This document shows positions 51,748-64,000 of a stretch of DNA of 64,000 bases, piece by piece. Position 1 is the first letter of the stretch; every line of letters starts with the position of its first letter. A program made the translations under genes and the position numbers. Source of the DNA: Chionoecetes opilio (Eukaryota > Arthropoda > Malacostraca > Decapoda > Majidae); NCBI GenBank assembly GCA_016584305.1, contig JACEEZ010018529.1, forward strand, positions 189,945 to 253,944, given 5' to 3'. The notes below the pieces were generated by a model. It was not told the DNA's origin. It was given only the letters and a program-made list of their open reading frames with translations, and made no database searches.

Positions 51748-52483
51748 CATAGGTCATAATAGTAGTAGTATAGGTCATAGTAGTAGTAGTAGAGGTCATA
51801 GTAGTATTAGTATAGGTCATAGTAGTAGTAGTAGAGGTCATAGTAGTAGTAGTAGAGGTCATAGTAGTAGTAGTAGAGGTCATAGTAGTAGTAGTAGAGG
51901 TCATAGTAGTAGTAGTAGAGGTCATAGTAGTAGTAGTATAGGTCATAGTAGTAGTAGTATAGGTCATAGTAGTATTAGTATAGGTCATAGTAGTAGTAGT
52001 ATAGGTCATAGTAGTAGTAGTATAGGTCATAGTAGTAGTAGTAGAGGTCATAGTAGTAGTAGTATAGGTCATAGTAGTAGTAGTATAGGTCATAGTAGTA
52101 GTAGTAGAGGTCATAGTAGTAGTAGTATAGGTCATAGTAGTAGTAGTATAGGTCATAGTAGTAGTAGTAGAGGTCATAGTAGTAGTAGTAGAGGTCATAG
52201 TAGTAGTAGTAGAGGTCATAGTAGTAGTAGTAGAGGTCATAGTAGTAGTAGTATAGGTCATAGTAGTAGTAGTATAGGTCATAGTAGTAGTAGTATAGGT
52301 CATAGTAGTAGTAGTAGAGGTCATAGTAGTAGTAGTAGAGGTCATAGTAGTAGTAGTAGAGGTCATAGTAGTAGTAGTAGAGGTCATAGTAGTAGTAGTA
52401 GAGGTCATAGTAGTAGTAGTAGAGGTCATAGTAGTAGTAGTAGAGGTCATAGTAGTAGTAGTAGAGGTCATAGTAGTAGTAGG
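51748..52483. repeat. 21-bp minisatellite, about 35 copies
   Basis: Units of GGTCATAGTAGTAGTAGTA plus GA or TA. The unit length is a multiple of 3, so one minus-strand frame stays open for about 300 codons as a Thr/Met/Ser/Tyr heptad repeat. This is judged an artefact. Confidence 0.97.
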
Positions 52484-52589
52484 ACCCTGATATTTACTAC
52501 GATGTAACAAGTCACGGCCATCTTCTTCTTGTGACCTCTTTCGCTTAGTATCGCTTTGTAGTTCTTCTCCTCTCCTCCTCCTCCTGCGA

Positions 52590-52675
52590 CAATTACATAA
52601 GAACATAAGTAAATAAGGAAGGTAGCCTACAAGAAGCCGTGAGACCTATAGCATATACACGTGGGAGTTCCTGTA
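52590..52675 (-). mobile_element. CR1/Jockey-like LINE tail, fragment
   Basis: AAGAACATAAGTAAATAAGG followed by GCCTACAAGAAGCCGTGAGA resembles the tail seen at 12210-12426 in inverse orientation, but it is short and diverged. Confidence 0.55.
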
Positions 52676-52741
52676 CAATTATTCGACATGAAACACAATA
52701 ACTGTTCACTAAATACGAATCGTTGAATAAAAAGGTGTGAG

Positions 52742-52783
52742 AACTTAATTCCCTGGGTTCTGGGCTCATGTGTTTTCCTCACC

Positions 52784-52856
<73 letters not shown>

Positions 52857-53895
52857 CTTAATTCCCTGGGTTCTGTGTTCATGGGTTTTCCTCACCAACA
52901 GAGAGAGAGATATTGATATTGATATTGATATATTTATTTGGCCATGTAGTTTTGTACATATGAACATATTACATATAGTGATAAAGCCAGGTCCAATAAG
53001 CCGAAGCTTTTATAGGACCTGAAAGCTATAATACATAATAACATAGCAAGGGACTGGTCAGGCCATTTTGAAAATATAACATTTTATGGATGATAATATG
53101 GAAGTTAACAATAGTAAACTAATCATTTTAAATGCATAAAAAAAAAAAATCTTAATAACCATAAAAAAAAAAACACAATATGACATTTATGGTTGTAAAG
53201 AGTTTATAAATTTTCATTGTATTTGTCAAGCATGCTCTTTATCAAGTTACGTTTGAAAGATTTTAAGTTTTCATCAGTAATAAAATGTTCTGGTAAGTTG
53301 TTTCCAGCTTTTAGTTCCTCTTGACAAGATACTCTGTTTGTGCATGTGATGTCCTGCACAATGGTATACGTAAATCATGTGGTCTTCGGGTTACATTGTA
53401 GGGTATTGCTCTAAAGCCAAGGTCTAAAGTAAAGAGTGTATGGATTTATGTACAAAAAGATTGGTTTGAAGGAGTATGATATCTGGAAGCTTTAATAACT
53501 TGAAGTCTCGGAAAATACTGATGGTATGGTCATAACGATTTTTAAAGAACATAACACGTAACAACTTTTTCTGACTAATAAAGAGGCTGTCAATGAAGGT
53601 TTTATAGGCACCTCCCCATAAAGATGAACAATATAAAAGATGTGGATATATTAGGGTAAAATAAACTTGTAGTAAACATTTTACATTCAAATAGTGCCTT
53701 AGTCTGTAAAGTATGCCTGTGTATAACGATATCCTAGATTTCACCATATCAATATGTTCTTTCCATTTCAACTTACTATCTATATATATCCCTAGAAATT
53801 TAAATTCGAAAACCTCATGTAATGATAGATTATTTATCTTTATTTGTGTGTGTACTGGCTGAGTCATAAGGGGACTGGAGACCATAAAGCAAGTT

Positions 53896-53991
<96 letters not shown>

Positions 53992-54031
53992 CTTAATTCC
54001 CTGGGTTCTGTGTTCATGGGTTTTCCTCACC

Positions 54032-54126
<95 letters not shown>

Positions 54127-54170
54127 CGAACTTAATTCCCTGGGTTCTGTGTTCATGTATTTTCCTCACC

Positions 54171-54250
<80 letters not shown>
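52742..54250. repeat. Compound repeat: about 50-bp unit alternating with (GA)n, four units
   Basis: The unit GAACTTAATTCCCTGGGTTC..CCTCACCAACA occurs at 52743, 52855, 53989 and 54128. Each time it leads into a GA run of 60-90 bp. A LINE fragment (52910-53898) is inserted within the GA run of the second unit. Confidence 0.93.
52908..53898 (-). mobile_element. Jockey/I-like LINE fragment, RT C-terminus and 3' end
   Basis: Minus-strand translation of 53424-53897 includes FEFKFLGIYIDSKLKWKEHI, a LIYPHLLYCSSLWGG stretch and the QKKLLRVMF region found downstream of the non-LTR RT catalytic core. A frame break follows, then a LPEHFITDENLKSFKRNL ending. The 3' end has AATAAATA and repeated ATATCA words, a typical LINE terminus. 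5'-truncated. Confidence 0.88.
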
Positions 54251-54252
<2 letters not shown>

Positions 54253-54391
54253 CTGAGTGAGGAACATTGTCGAAGGGTTTTGAAAAGAGCATTTTTCGTC
54301 CCCTCAGGAAAGTTTGAGATAAGGGGAGACAGGGAGACTATTTACAGCGGCTGACCTCGAATGAACCTTTTTGTGGCCAGGATTAAGGGAG

Positions 54392-54800
54392 AGAGGTAGG
54401 GTTTGGGAAGGCAGGAAGGGAGAGAGGGAGACTTTGGGAAGGCAGGAAGGGAGAGAGGGAGACTTTGGGAAGGCAGGAAGGGAGAGAGGGAGACTTTGGG
54501 AAGGCAGGAAGGGAGAGAGGGAGACTTTGGGAAGGCAGGAAGGGAGAGAGGGAGACTTTGGGAAGGGAGGAAGGGAGAGAGGGAGACTTTGGGAAGGCAG
54601 GAAGGGAGAGAGGGAGACTTTGGGAAGGCAGGAAGGGGAGAGGGAGACTTTGGGAAGGGAGGAAGGGAGAGAGGGAGACTTTGGGAAGGCAGGAAGGGAG
54701 AGAGGGAGGCTTTGGGAAGGCAGGAAGGGAGAGAGGGAGACTTTGGGAAGGCAGGAAGGGAGAGAGGGAGGCTTTGGGAAGGCAGGAAGGGAGAGAATGG
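54392..54800. repeat. 31-bp minisatellite, about 13 copies
   Basis: Units of TTTGGGAAGGCAGGAAGGGA plus GAGAGGGAGAC. Like the 42.5-45.2 kb array it has a 31-bp period and open frames in all forward phases, but the sequence is unrelated. Confidence 0.96.
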
Positions 54801-55037
54801 ATGGTTCGAGGGAGGGAATCAGGGAAGGAAGAGATTGGAATGCAGGAAGGGAGAGAATGGAGATGATGACAGGGATGGTTCGAGGAATGGAATCAGGAAG
54901 GGAAGGAAGGAAGATAGGAAGGAAGATAGGAAGGGGATAGGGAGGGGGAAAGGGAAAAGGGAAAATATAGGAGGGGGGCTGTAGAGGGAGAAAGAGAGGG
55001 GAGATGGGAAAATAGATAAGAACTGATTAAAAGGTAA

Positions 55038-55402
55038 GGGAGAAGAGAGAGAGAGAGGAGAGAGAGAGAGAGATTGATTTTATTGATTGATAATTTTTTT
55101 TATTGGCCTTAATATTATCAAGTTATTAACATGTAGAGAAAATGCAAAGCCTTTGTCCATTGATCCCTAACTCTTTTTTTGGACTTTATGCTAAAAAAAG
55201 AGGTCAGCAGATGTAGCGTTGTAGGACGGCTAATGCTAATTACATATGAAAACTAAATTAAATAAAAAAAAATTTTATTCCCTACTGAATATATACTTAA
55301 TTTTATCAAATTTAAAAGAAATAAATTATAAAGTATATTAAGAAGAGAGAGAGGAGAGAGAGAGGAAGGAGAAAAGAGGAGAGAGAGAGGGGGAAAAAGG
55401 AG

Positions 55403-55472
<70 letters not shown>
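55038..55472. repeat. (GA)n-rich tracts
   Basis: GA runs at 55038-55071 and 55344-55472, with AT-rich sequence between. Confidence 0.93.
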
Positions 55473-55525
55473 AGGGTAGAGAATGACTGACATGCGTGTA
55501 AACAGACAGAATTGGTAGACAGTAC

Positions 55526-55735
55526 ACACACACACCCACCCACCCACCCACCCACCACGCACGCACGCACGACGCACGCCGCACGGACGCACCGCACGCA
55601 CGCACGCACGCACGCAGCATGCACGCACGCACGCACGCACGACGCACGCACGCACGCAAAGCACGCAACGCACGCACGAGCACGCAAAGCATGCACGCAA
55701 CGCACGGGACGCACGCACGCACCCCACACACACAA
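55526..55735. repeat. (GCAC)n / (CCCA)n tandem repeat
   Basis: About 200 bp of ACGC and CCAC words directly left of the assembly gap. Confidence 0.95.
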
Positions 55736-55761
55736 ATATAAATAATGGTACGCCCACAAAC

Positions 55762-56500
55762 NNNNNNNNNNNNNNNNNNNNNNNNNNNNNNNNNNNNNNN
55801 NNNNNNNNNNNNNNNNNNNNNNNNNNNNNNNNNNNNNNNNNNNNNNNNNNNNNNNNNNNNNNNNNNNNNNNNNNNNNNNNNNNNNNNNNNNNNNNNNNNN
55901 NNNNNNNNNNNNNNNNNNNNNNNNNNNNNNNNNNNNNNNNNNNNNNNNNNNNNNNNNNNNNNNNNNNNNNNNNNNNNNNNNNNNNNNNNNNNNNNNNNNN
56001 NNNNNNNNNNNNNNNNNNNNNNNNNNNNNNNNNNNNNNNNNNNNNNNNNNNNNNNNNNNNNNNNNNNNNNNNNNNNNNNNNNNNNNNNNNNNNNNNNNNN
56101 NNNNNNNNNNNNNNNNNNNNNNNNNNNNNNNNNNNNNNNNNNNNNNNNNNNNNNNNNNNNNNNNNNNNNNNNNNNNNNNNNNNNNNNNNNNNNNNNNNNN
56201 NNNNNNNNNNNNNNNNNNNNNNNNNNNNNNNNNNNNNNNNNNNNNNNNNNNNNNNNNNNNNNNNNNNNNNNNNNNNNNNNNNNNNNNNNNNNNNNNNNNN
56301 NNNNNNNNNNNNNNNNNNNNNNNNNNNNNNNNNNNNNNNNNNNNNNNNNNNNNNNNNNNNNNNNNNNNNNNNNNNNNNNNNNNNNNNNNNNNNNNNNNNN
56401 NNNNNNNNNNNNNNNNNNNNNNNNNNNNNNNNNNNNNNNNNNNNNNNNNNNNNNNNNNNNNNNNNNNNNNNNNNNNNNNNNNNNNNNNNNNNNNNNNNNN
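55762..56500. other. Assembly gap (739 Ns)
   Basis: A run of N between a GCAC repeat and unique sequence. Frames drawn through it are meaningless. Confidence 1.
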
Positions 56501-56680
56501 TGTTCAAACTAGCAAAAGGGAAAGGAAAAACTTGATCCACAAATACTGATTAAATAATCAATAATTGTGTAAAGGGAAATTGTGTTGTACATTATCATAA
56601 TAAGTAAGGAGATCATTATTGTTCAAACTAGCAAAAGGAAAGGAATCTTGATCCACAAAATTATGGATTAAATAATCTAA
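56501..56680. repeat. Partial tandem duplication at the gap edge
   Basis: TGTTCAAACTAGCAAAAGG..CTTGATCCACAAA appears at 56501 and again near 56620, about 119 bp apart. The gap may be part of this repeat. Confidence 0.85.
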
Positions 56681-56694
56681 CTGATTTAGGTTAC

Positions 56695-57069
56695 TTATCT
56701 TACTAACAAGGCTTTAACGCCCCTTCCGTGGGCGTAAATTTGTTTTTCCTGTGGTATCCTGACCCTGGGACAGCATCGGGGAAAGCCGTCGTAGAGTCCC
56801 CGAGGAACAGGCACCCCTAGCCGAGCTATCCCATCAGGTCCAGCTGTCACAGTTAGTCCGAGGGGCCACTTGCAGGTTCCACAGATCCAGAGGGTCCCTG
56901 GGCTCCGGCTAAGGGCAGCAGATCCACCACTGACGACACGAGAAGAGCCACCAACCGTATCCTTCCTAGCGCCGGTAGCGACAGGAGGAGCGGGAACAGC
57001 GCCACCATCCGTGACGTCAGCAACCACTGCTTCGCTGGTGTTCCGGTTGCCTCTGGAAGTGCTTGCCAT
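56695..57069 (-). CDS. Hypothetical open frame, 124 codons, unknown
   Basis: It starts MASTSRGNRNTSEAVVADV and runs through an Ala/Pro/Ser-rich part to a GTLWICGTCKWPLGLTV stretch with a CX2C pair, then GVPVPRGLYDGFPRCC and a basic end. Composition is more protein-like than the surrounding repeats and GC content is higher. I do not recognise it. It could be the 5' part of a retroelement frame or a host exon; no splice sites were assigned. A GA microsatellite lies directly upstream. Confidence 0.35.
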   Translation of the reverse strand: MASTSRGNRNTSEAVVADVTDGGAVPAPPVATGARKDTVGGSSRVVSGGSAALSRSPGTLWICGTCKWPLGLTVTAGPDGIARLGVPVPRGLYDGFPRCCPRVRIPQEKQIYAHGRGVKALLVR

Positions 57070-57129
57070 GTCTATTATATTTGCGTAAATATTCTTGTCT
57101 TTTATAATTAATTTTGTGTGGCGAAAGTA

Positions 57130-57187
<58 letters not shown>

Positions 57188-57253
57188 GAGAGAGAGCAGA
57201 GAGAGAGAGAGAGAGAGAGAGGAGAGGAGAAGAGAGAGAGAGAGAGAGAGAGA

Positions 57254-57299
<46 letters not shown>
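57130..57299. repeat. (GA)n microsatellite
   Basis: A GA run of about 170 bp with GG and AA interruptions. Confidence 0.97.
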
Positions 57300-57303
<4 letters not shown>

Positions 57304-57539
57304 AAAAAAAGTCAAGTACAGTGGTAGGAAGAAAATGGAATGATAAAAAAAACCTGCCGAGCATCCCTTGACACTCACTGAAAAAAAAATGCGCACTTAA
57401 ATTTACGAGAATATAACTTTGTGCAGTGTCAGCAGATTGCGCTACTTAGTGCATTAGTTTGTATTGTTATAACGACGGGGGAGAAAGAGGAGGAAGAGGA
57501 GGAGGTGAAAGAGGTGGGAGGATATAATGAGAGTAGGCT

Positions 57540-57802
57540 TAGAGACAGACAGACAGAGAGACAAACGGAGGAGAAAGAGGGGGAAGAGGATGAGGAAGAT
57601 GAGGTAGGAGAATGTCAGAGGTTAAGATGAGGGTAAGCTTAGAGACAGACAAACAGACAGACATACAGACAGACAGAGAGACAGAGAGACAGAGAGAGAC
57701 ATACAGAGAGAAATATACAGAGAGACAGAGAAACAGACAGACAGAGAGACAGAGAGACAGACAGAGACAGACAGAGACATACAGAGACAGACAGAGACAG
57801 AC

Positions 57803-57833
<31 letters not shown>

Positions 57834-57896
57834 TACAGAGACAGACAGAGACAGACAGAGGCAGACAGAGACAGACAGACAGACAGATAGACAGAT

Positions 57897-57929
<33 letters not shown>

Positions 57930-57994
57930 GAGACAGAGAGACAGACAGACAGACAGACATACAGAGAGACAGACAGACAGACAGACAGAGAGAC

Positions 57995-58029
<35 letters not shown>

Positions 58030-58247
58030 GAGACAGAGACAGACAGACAAACAAACAAACAGACATAGAGACAGACAGAGAGACATACAGAGATACATAC
58101 AGAGAGACAGACAGAGAGACATACAGAAATACATACAGAGAGACAGACAGACAAACAGACATACAGAGAGACAGACAGAGACAGACAGAGGGACAGACAG
58201 AGACATACAGACAGACAGACAGACAAACAGAGAGACAGACAGACAGA
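57540..58247. repeat. (GACA)n-type compound microsatellite
   Basis: About 700 bp of CAGA, GACA and GAGA words with ATACAGAGA inserts. Open frames on both strands are repeat artefacts. Confidence 0.97.
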
Positions 58248-59492
<1,245 letters not shown>

Positions 59493-59806
59493 CTCGGGTT
59501 TGGAGTCCACTGCGACCTGAATGTAGATGTGTTGGAGTGAAATGACTGGTGTTTGAGGTGGTGGAAGGGACGCATATTCCCGTTTTCTGGAACAGTATGT
59601 CGCGTTTACTCTTGAACACATCAAGTTAGGTTACGTTAAGTTACGGTTAGGGTAGGTTAGGTTTCCTTAGCTTAATGCGGTAACTTTGTGTGGGAATCAC
59701 AAGGAGGGTATTTGCGAGAGAATCCAATGGTTAGTTTCTGAACTACAGCCAAGCGTCTTCACTCGGAAACCACGTACTGGCATAGAGTTGGGGAATATGC
59801 AGAAGG

Positions 59807-60142
59807 GTCGGGGACATGGAGGTAGTATGGGTGGAGACGGCCTGAGCCGCGCGGGTTGACCCCAAGTCGGCCATATTGCTGTGGGTTACGGGAGCCCACA
59901 ACTCTACTGCCAAGAAGAGATAAATCATCCCATGGAAGTATATTGAGATTCCTGGGAGTAACGTCGGTCCATTCTAAGTGCAAACAGTGTAAAAAGTGAA
60001 AAGAAAGAGTGGGTATCTCAGTCACCCAGTTATGACATTGCCCACAGCAGTATGGCGGACGGGGGAGAGCGGTGGCTTCACCAGACAACACAGACCGCGC
60101 GGCTCAGGGCGTCTCCACCCATACTACCTCCATGGTCGGGGG
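59807..60142. mobile_element. Inverted-repeat MITE with 8-bp TSD, P-element-like
   Basis: The element (59815-60134, 320 bp) starts CATGGAGGTAGTATGGGTGG and ends with the exact complement. Pairing continues inward through GAGACG, GCCGCGCGG and GTCGGCCATA-type blocks. The flanks GTCGGGGA (59807-59814) and GTCGGGGG (60135-60142) agree at 7 of 8. P elements have CATG-starting ends and make 8-bp GTCYGGAC-like TSDs, so a P-superfamily origin is suggested. No frame is present. Confidence 0.72.
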
Positions 60143-60279
60143 TCAGGAGTATTGAGGTGGAGTCACACGCTATAGAGGGACCGAGGTGGAGTGTTAGGTG
60201 GATGTAGTTGATGAGGTGGTACTTGAGACATCCACATTGAGGCGTCCATATGTGGCAAGGTAAGATGTCGCTTTATTCC

Positions 60280-61240
60280 ACCTTGATACTCTCTCTTTCT
60301 ACTCTTTTTACTGCTTTTACTCTCTCTTTACTTCCTTTTTGCTTTCTTTTTACTCTTTTATTACTTTCTTTTTACTTTTTTTACTCTCTTTTTACTCTTT
60401 CTACTTTCGTTTTACTTTCTTTCTACTCTCTTTTTACTATCTATTTACTCTCTTTTTACTCTCTTTTTACTCTCTATTTACTCTCTTTTCTCTCTCTTTT
60501 TACTCTCTATTTACTCTCTTTTCACTCTTTTTACTTTCTTTTTACTCTCTATTTACTCTCTTTTTACTCTCTATTTACTCTCTTTTTACTCTCTATTTAC
60601 TCTTTTTACTCTCTATTTACTCTCTTTTTACTCTTTATTTACTCTCTTTTTACTCTCTATTTACTCTCTTTTTACTCGCTATTTACTCTTTTTACTCTCT
60701 ATTACTCTATTTACTCTCTATTTACTCTCTTTTTACTCTTTATTTACTCTTTTTACTCTCTATTTACTCTCTTTTTACTCTTTTTACTTTTTTTTTACTC
60801 ACTTTTTACTTTCTTTTTACTCTCATTTTACTTTCTTTTTACTCTCTTTTTACTCTCTTTTTATTCTCTTTTACTCTCTTTTTACTCTTTTTACTTTCTT
60901 TTTACTCTCTTTTTACTCTTTTTACTTTCTTTTTACTCTCTTTTTACTCCTTTTACTTTCTTTTTACTCTCTTTTTACTCTCTATTTACTCTTTTTACTC
61001 TTTTTACTTTCTTTTTACTTTCTTTTTACTCTTTTTACTCTCTTTTTACTCTCTTTTTACTCTCTTTTTACTTTCTTTTTACTCTCTATTTACTCTTTTT
61101 TTACTCTCATTTTACTTTTTTACTTTTTTAATCTCTTTTTCCTTTCTTTTTACTCGCTATTTACTCTCTTTTTACTTTCTTTTTACTCTATTAATACTTT
61201 TCTTACTCTCTTTTTACTCTCTTGATACTCTTCTTACTCG
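60280..61240. repeat. TTTTTACTCTC tandem repeat, nearly 1 kb
   Basis: Degenerate 10-13-bp units (TTTTTACTCTC, TATTTACTCTC, TTTTTACTTTC). Plus-strand frames of about 290-314 codons (Phe/Leu/Tyr/Ser) come from the stop-free unit. Confidence 0.96.
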
Positions 61241-61377
61241 TTCAAGGCCATTTATAAAGTGCAGGTTTTCCACTAAGGGATGATTCTCCGTTTTGCACAA
61301 TGAGAAACTTTACGCTATGTATAATTATACCTCATTTACTGTAGCGCACGACACACCACAATAGCACACACAGCAAC

Positions 61378-61514
<137 letters not shown>

Positions 61515-61660
61515 CTAGCGTCATTATCCCTAAAGTACCCGTAATGCACCAAGAAAATGAGACTCTTAATTTGGTCTCGGAAAGAGCACTTAGGCAGTTA
61601 GCAGACGAGCAGAGTATCCCACAGAGAGGCTGGCTGTGAAAAGGGGGAGGGGGGAGGCAG

Positions 61661-61678
61661 TACACACACACACACACA

Positions 61679-61728
<50 letters not shown>

Positions 61729-61784
61729 AACACAACCACACACACACACACACACACACCACACACACACAGACACCACACACA

Positions 61785-61839
<55 letters not shown>
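61661..61839. repeat. (AC)n microsatellite with interruptions
   Basis: An AC run of about 180 bp with AGAC, CCAAC and ACC breaks. Confidence 0.97.
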
Positions 61840-61841
<2 letters not shown>

Positions 61842-62029
61842 TGTTCAATTATAAGTATTCAACACACGTCCATAAAAGAGTACACAAAAAAGTTATCTCA
61901 CGCCTAATACCGATATCTGAGGCTGTTTTTTCTGTATTTTTTGTATACTCGCCCCCCCTTCTTTGTAATTTCCATCCCTCTTTTCTCAATAAACTTGTAT
62001 ATTGGTGTGTGTGGTGGCTGGCATATTCC

Positions 62030-62572
62030 CCCACACTGACATACTCCCTCACACTGGCATACTCCCTGACACTGGCATACTTCATAACACTGGCATACTC
62101 CCTGACACTGGCATACTTCATAACACTGGCATACTTCATAACACTGGCATACTCCCTGACACTGGCATACTCCCCCACACTGGCATACTCCACCTGGCAT
62201 ACTCCACCTGGCATACTCCACCTGGCATACTCCACCTGGCATACTCCACACTGGCATACTCCCCCACACTGGCATACTCCCCCACACTGGCATACTCCCT
62301 GACACTGGCATACTTCATAACACTGGCATACTCCCTGACACTGGCATACTCCCCCACACTGGCATACTCTCCCACACTGGCATACTCCCTGACACTTGCA
62401 TACTCCACCTGGCATACTCCATACTGACATACTCCCCCACACTGGCATACTCCCTGACACTTGCATACTCCACCTGGCATACTCCACCTGGCATACTCCA
62501 CCTGGCATACTCCACCTGGCATCCTCCTCCTGGCATACTCCTCCTGGCATATTCCACCTGGCATACTCTGGC
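62030..62572. repeat. 18-bp minisatellite (CTGGCATACTCC core)
   Basis: Units of CACTGGCATACTCCCTGA or CACCTGGCATACTC type, in blocks of 14 and 18 bp. Several frames are open on both strands because of the unit. Confidence 0.96.
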
Positions 62573-62742
62573 CGCCACCAAGGCATTGTAAGGAAGATCA
62601 CGTCCTGAATCTGGGGTAAGCGAGAGGAGTCTGGTCGCGGCCCCGCCATCTACTGCCCTAACACTGCCGACCTAACCTGACGACCCGGCTTGTCTCCACT
62701 GATGACCTAGCTTTCTGTGCCATTTATCAGGCCTAAGCGTGA

Positions 62743-63086
<344 letters not shown>

Positions 63087-63164
63087 AAGTAGCAGCGGTG
63101 AGTCTCTGTTTACCAAGCTCTCGTCCAGCGTTATATGAAGGTTTGCTGAGGGCGCCGCGTCACC

Positions 63165-63312
63165 TCTCTCGCTCCTCTCGCCCCTCCCTCCCCTCTCTCG
63201 CCCCTCCCCTCCCCTCTCTCGCCCCTCACGCCCCCCCTCTCCCGTCCTCTCTCTTGCCCCTCACTCCCCTCCCGTCCCCTCTCTCAGCCCTCACGCCCCC
63301 CGTCCCCTCTTG
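63165..63312. repeat. C-rich CTCTCGCCCCTC repeat
   Basis: Imperfect tandem words of CCCCTCTCTCGCCCCTC. Confidence 0.85.
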
Positions 63313-63397
63313 CCGCCACCACACCACCATTTGCATAATGTAACCTGGTCGCCACATACAGTTTTCACGGCGGCTCAGGCATGAGAAACGATTAACG

Positions 63398-64000
63398 TGG
63401 CCTTTTGTCGTGTGTAGCCAAGTCCTGGATATGATTTTACCTTTTTGTCGTGTTGTAGATGACTCCTGGATATGATTTAACCTTTTTGTCGTGTTCTGGC
63501 TGAGTCCTGGATATCACTTCAACTCTCACGTATTGTCTCACCGTGTTTTTCGATAGTTTTTCTCTCTCGCATATGACGTCAACGCCAGATACTACTATAT
63601 ACTTTTTACGATTTACTTTTATTATTATTATTATTATTATTATTTTATTATTTTACTATTTACTTTTATTCTAGTATACTATTTATTTTACCTATTTATT
63701 TCTTACTATACACACTACTTACCTACTATTTTTTTAATATTTCTACTTTCTATTTCTTTTAACTATTTTTCGTGAAGGTTTTTTTTACTATTATTTTTCT
63801 TTTCTAGGCTTTCTAGTTTTTTTTTAATATTTTGGTATAAACCCCTATATATTTTTGGTTGAGCCCCTATAGTGCAAAGTTCGTACTCGCTTCCTAAAGT
63901 GATCTCGTTATAAGGTTGTCGTGTTGAAGCTGAGTCCTGGATTTGATTTCACCTTCCACGTATTGTCTCACTGTGTTTTTTGATATGTATTCTCTCGCAA
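63398..64000. repeat. Diverged repeats of TTGTCGTGTT..GAGTCCTGGATATGA
   Basis: Three adjacent units of about 43-48 bp (63403-63520) are followed by a longer block (CACGTATTGTCTCACYGTGT, TTTTCGATA, TCTCTCGCA). That block recurs at 63915-64000, so a segment of about 90 bp is repeated about 430 bp apart. The DNA between is AT-rich. Confidence 0.8.

Noticed and set aside
51698..52606. Minus-strand frame of 302 codons rich in Thr and Met
   Set aside because: It is the translation of a 21-bp tandem repeat with no start context, domain or splice support.
55338..56540. 400-codon frame through the N gap
   Set aside because: It is an artefact of translating undefined bases.
60250..61283. Two overlapping hydrophobic frames of 293 and 314 codons, membrane-protein-like
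   Set aside because: They come from a degenerate TTTTTACTCTC repeat; hydrophobicity follows from TTT and CTC words.

Overview
This window looks like nuclear DNA of a decapod crustacean, probably a crab. That is inference. It rests on the arthropod-like protein sequences, spliced genes with short GT-AG introns, very heavy microsatellite and minisatellite content, tRNA-derived SINEs, CR1/Jockey-like LINE tails, and scattered arrays of the arthropod telomere-type motif TTAGG. One 739-base assembly gap (Ns) is present at 55762-56500.

Genes lie only in the left half. At 2702-3057 there are two exons of an unrecognised plus-strand gene. A complete seven-exon SMAP-type ArfGAP gene runs on the minus strand (14203 down to 9550; 489 residues). 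A BTB/POZ gene of the Lola/Tramtrack/Broad class lies on the plus strand (20299-22027), with a stop straight after the BTB domain. A complete MRGBP/EAF7 gene, a NuA4/TIP60 acetyltransferase subunit, lies on the minus strand (32338 down to 29124) and has a candidate 42-base in-frame cassette exon. These genes act in different processes (clathrin/Arf traffic, transcriptional control, chromatin acetylation) and nothing suggests they work as a unit.

The spaces between and inside the genes are filled with transposable elements, many with readable ends and target-site duplications (TSDs). They include hAT elements with 8-bp TSDs, TTAA-flanked piggyBac-like MITEs (a repeated family of about 210 bp plus larger members), TA-flanked Tc1/mariner/pogo-like elements, a possible P-element-like MITE, tRNA SINEs and degraded non-LTR reverse transcriptase pieces. 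Several are nested: a SINE in a LINE, a hAT MITE in a SINE in a TA-flanked element, and a TTAA element in a LINE tail whose empty site is readable elsewhere in the window.

From about 37.5 kb to the right end the window is dominated by tandem arrays: (TG)n, (GA)n, (TA)n, (GACA)n and minisatellites with units of 18, 21, 30 and 31 bp. Long open frames there are by-products of stop-free repeat units, not genes. I found no convincing multi-exon gene right of about 33 kb; one 124-codon open frame (56695-57069) remains unexplained. Nothing here amounts to a clear new molecular system. The observations most worth following are the MRGBP cassette exon, the palindromic TTAA element with its empty site, the P-like MITE, the inverted element pair flanking SMAP exon 1, and the BTB-only reading frame.
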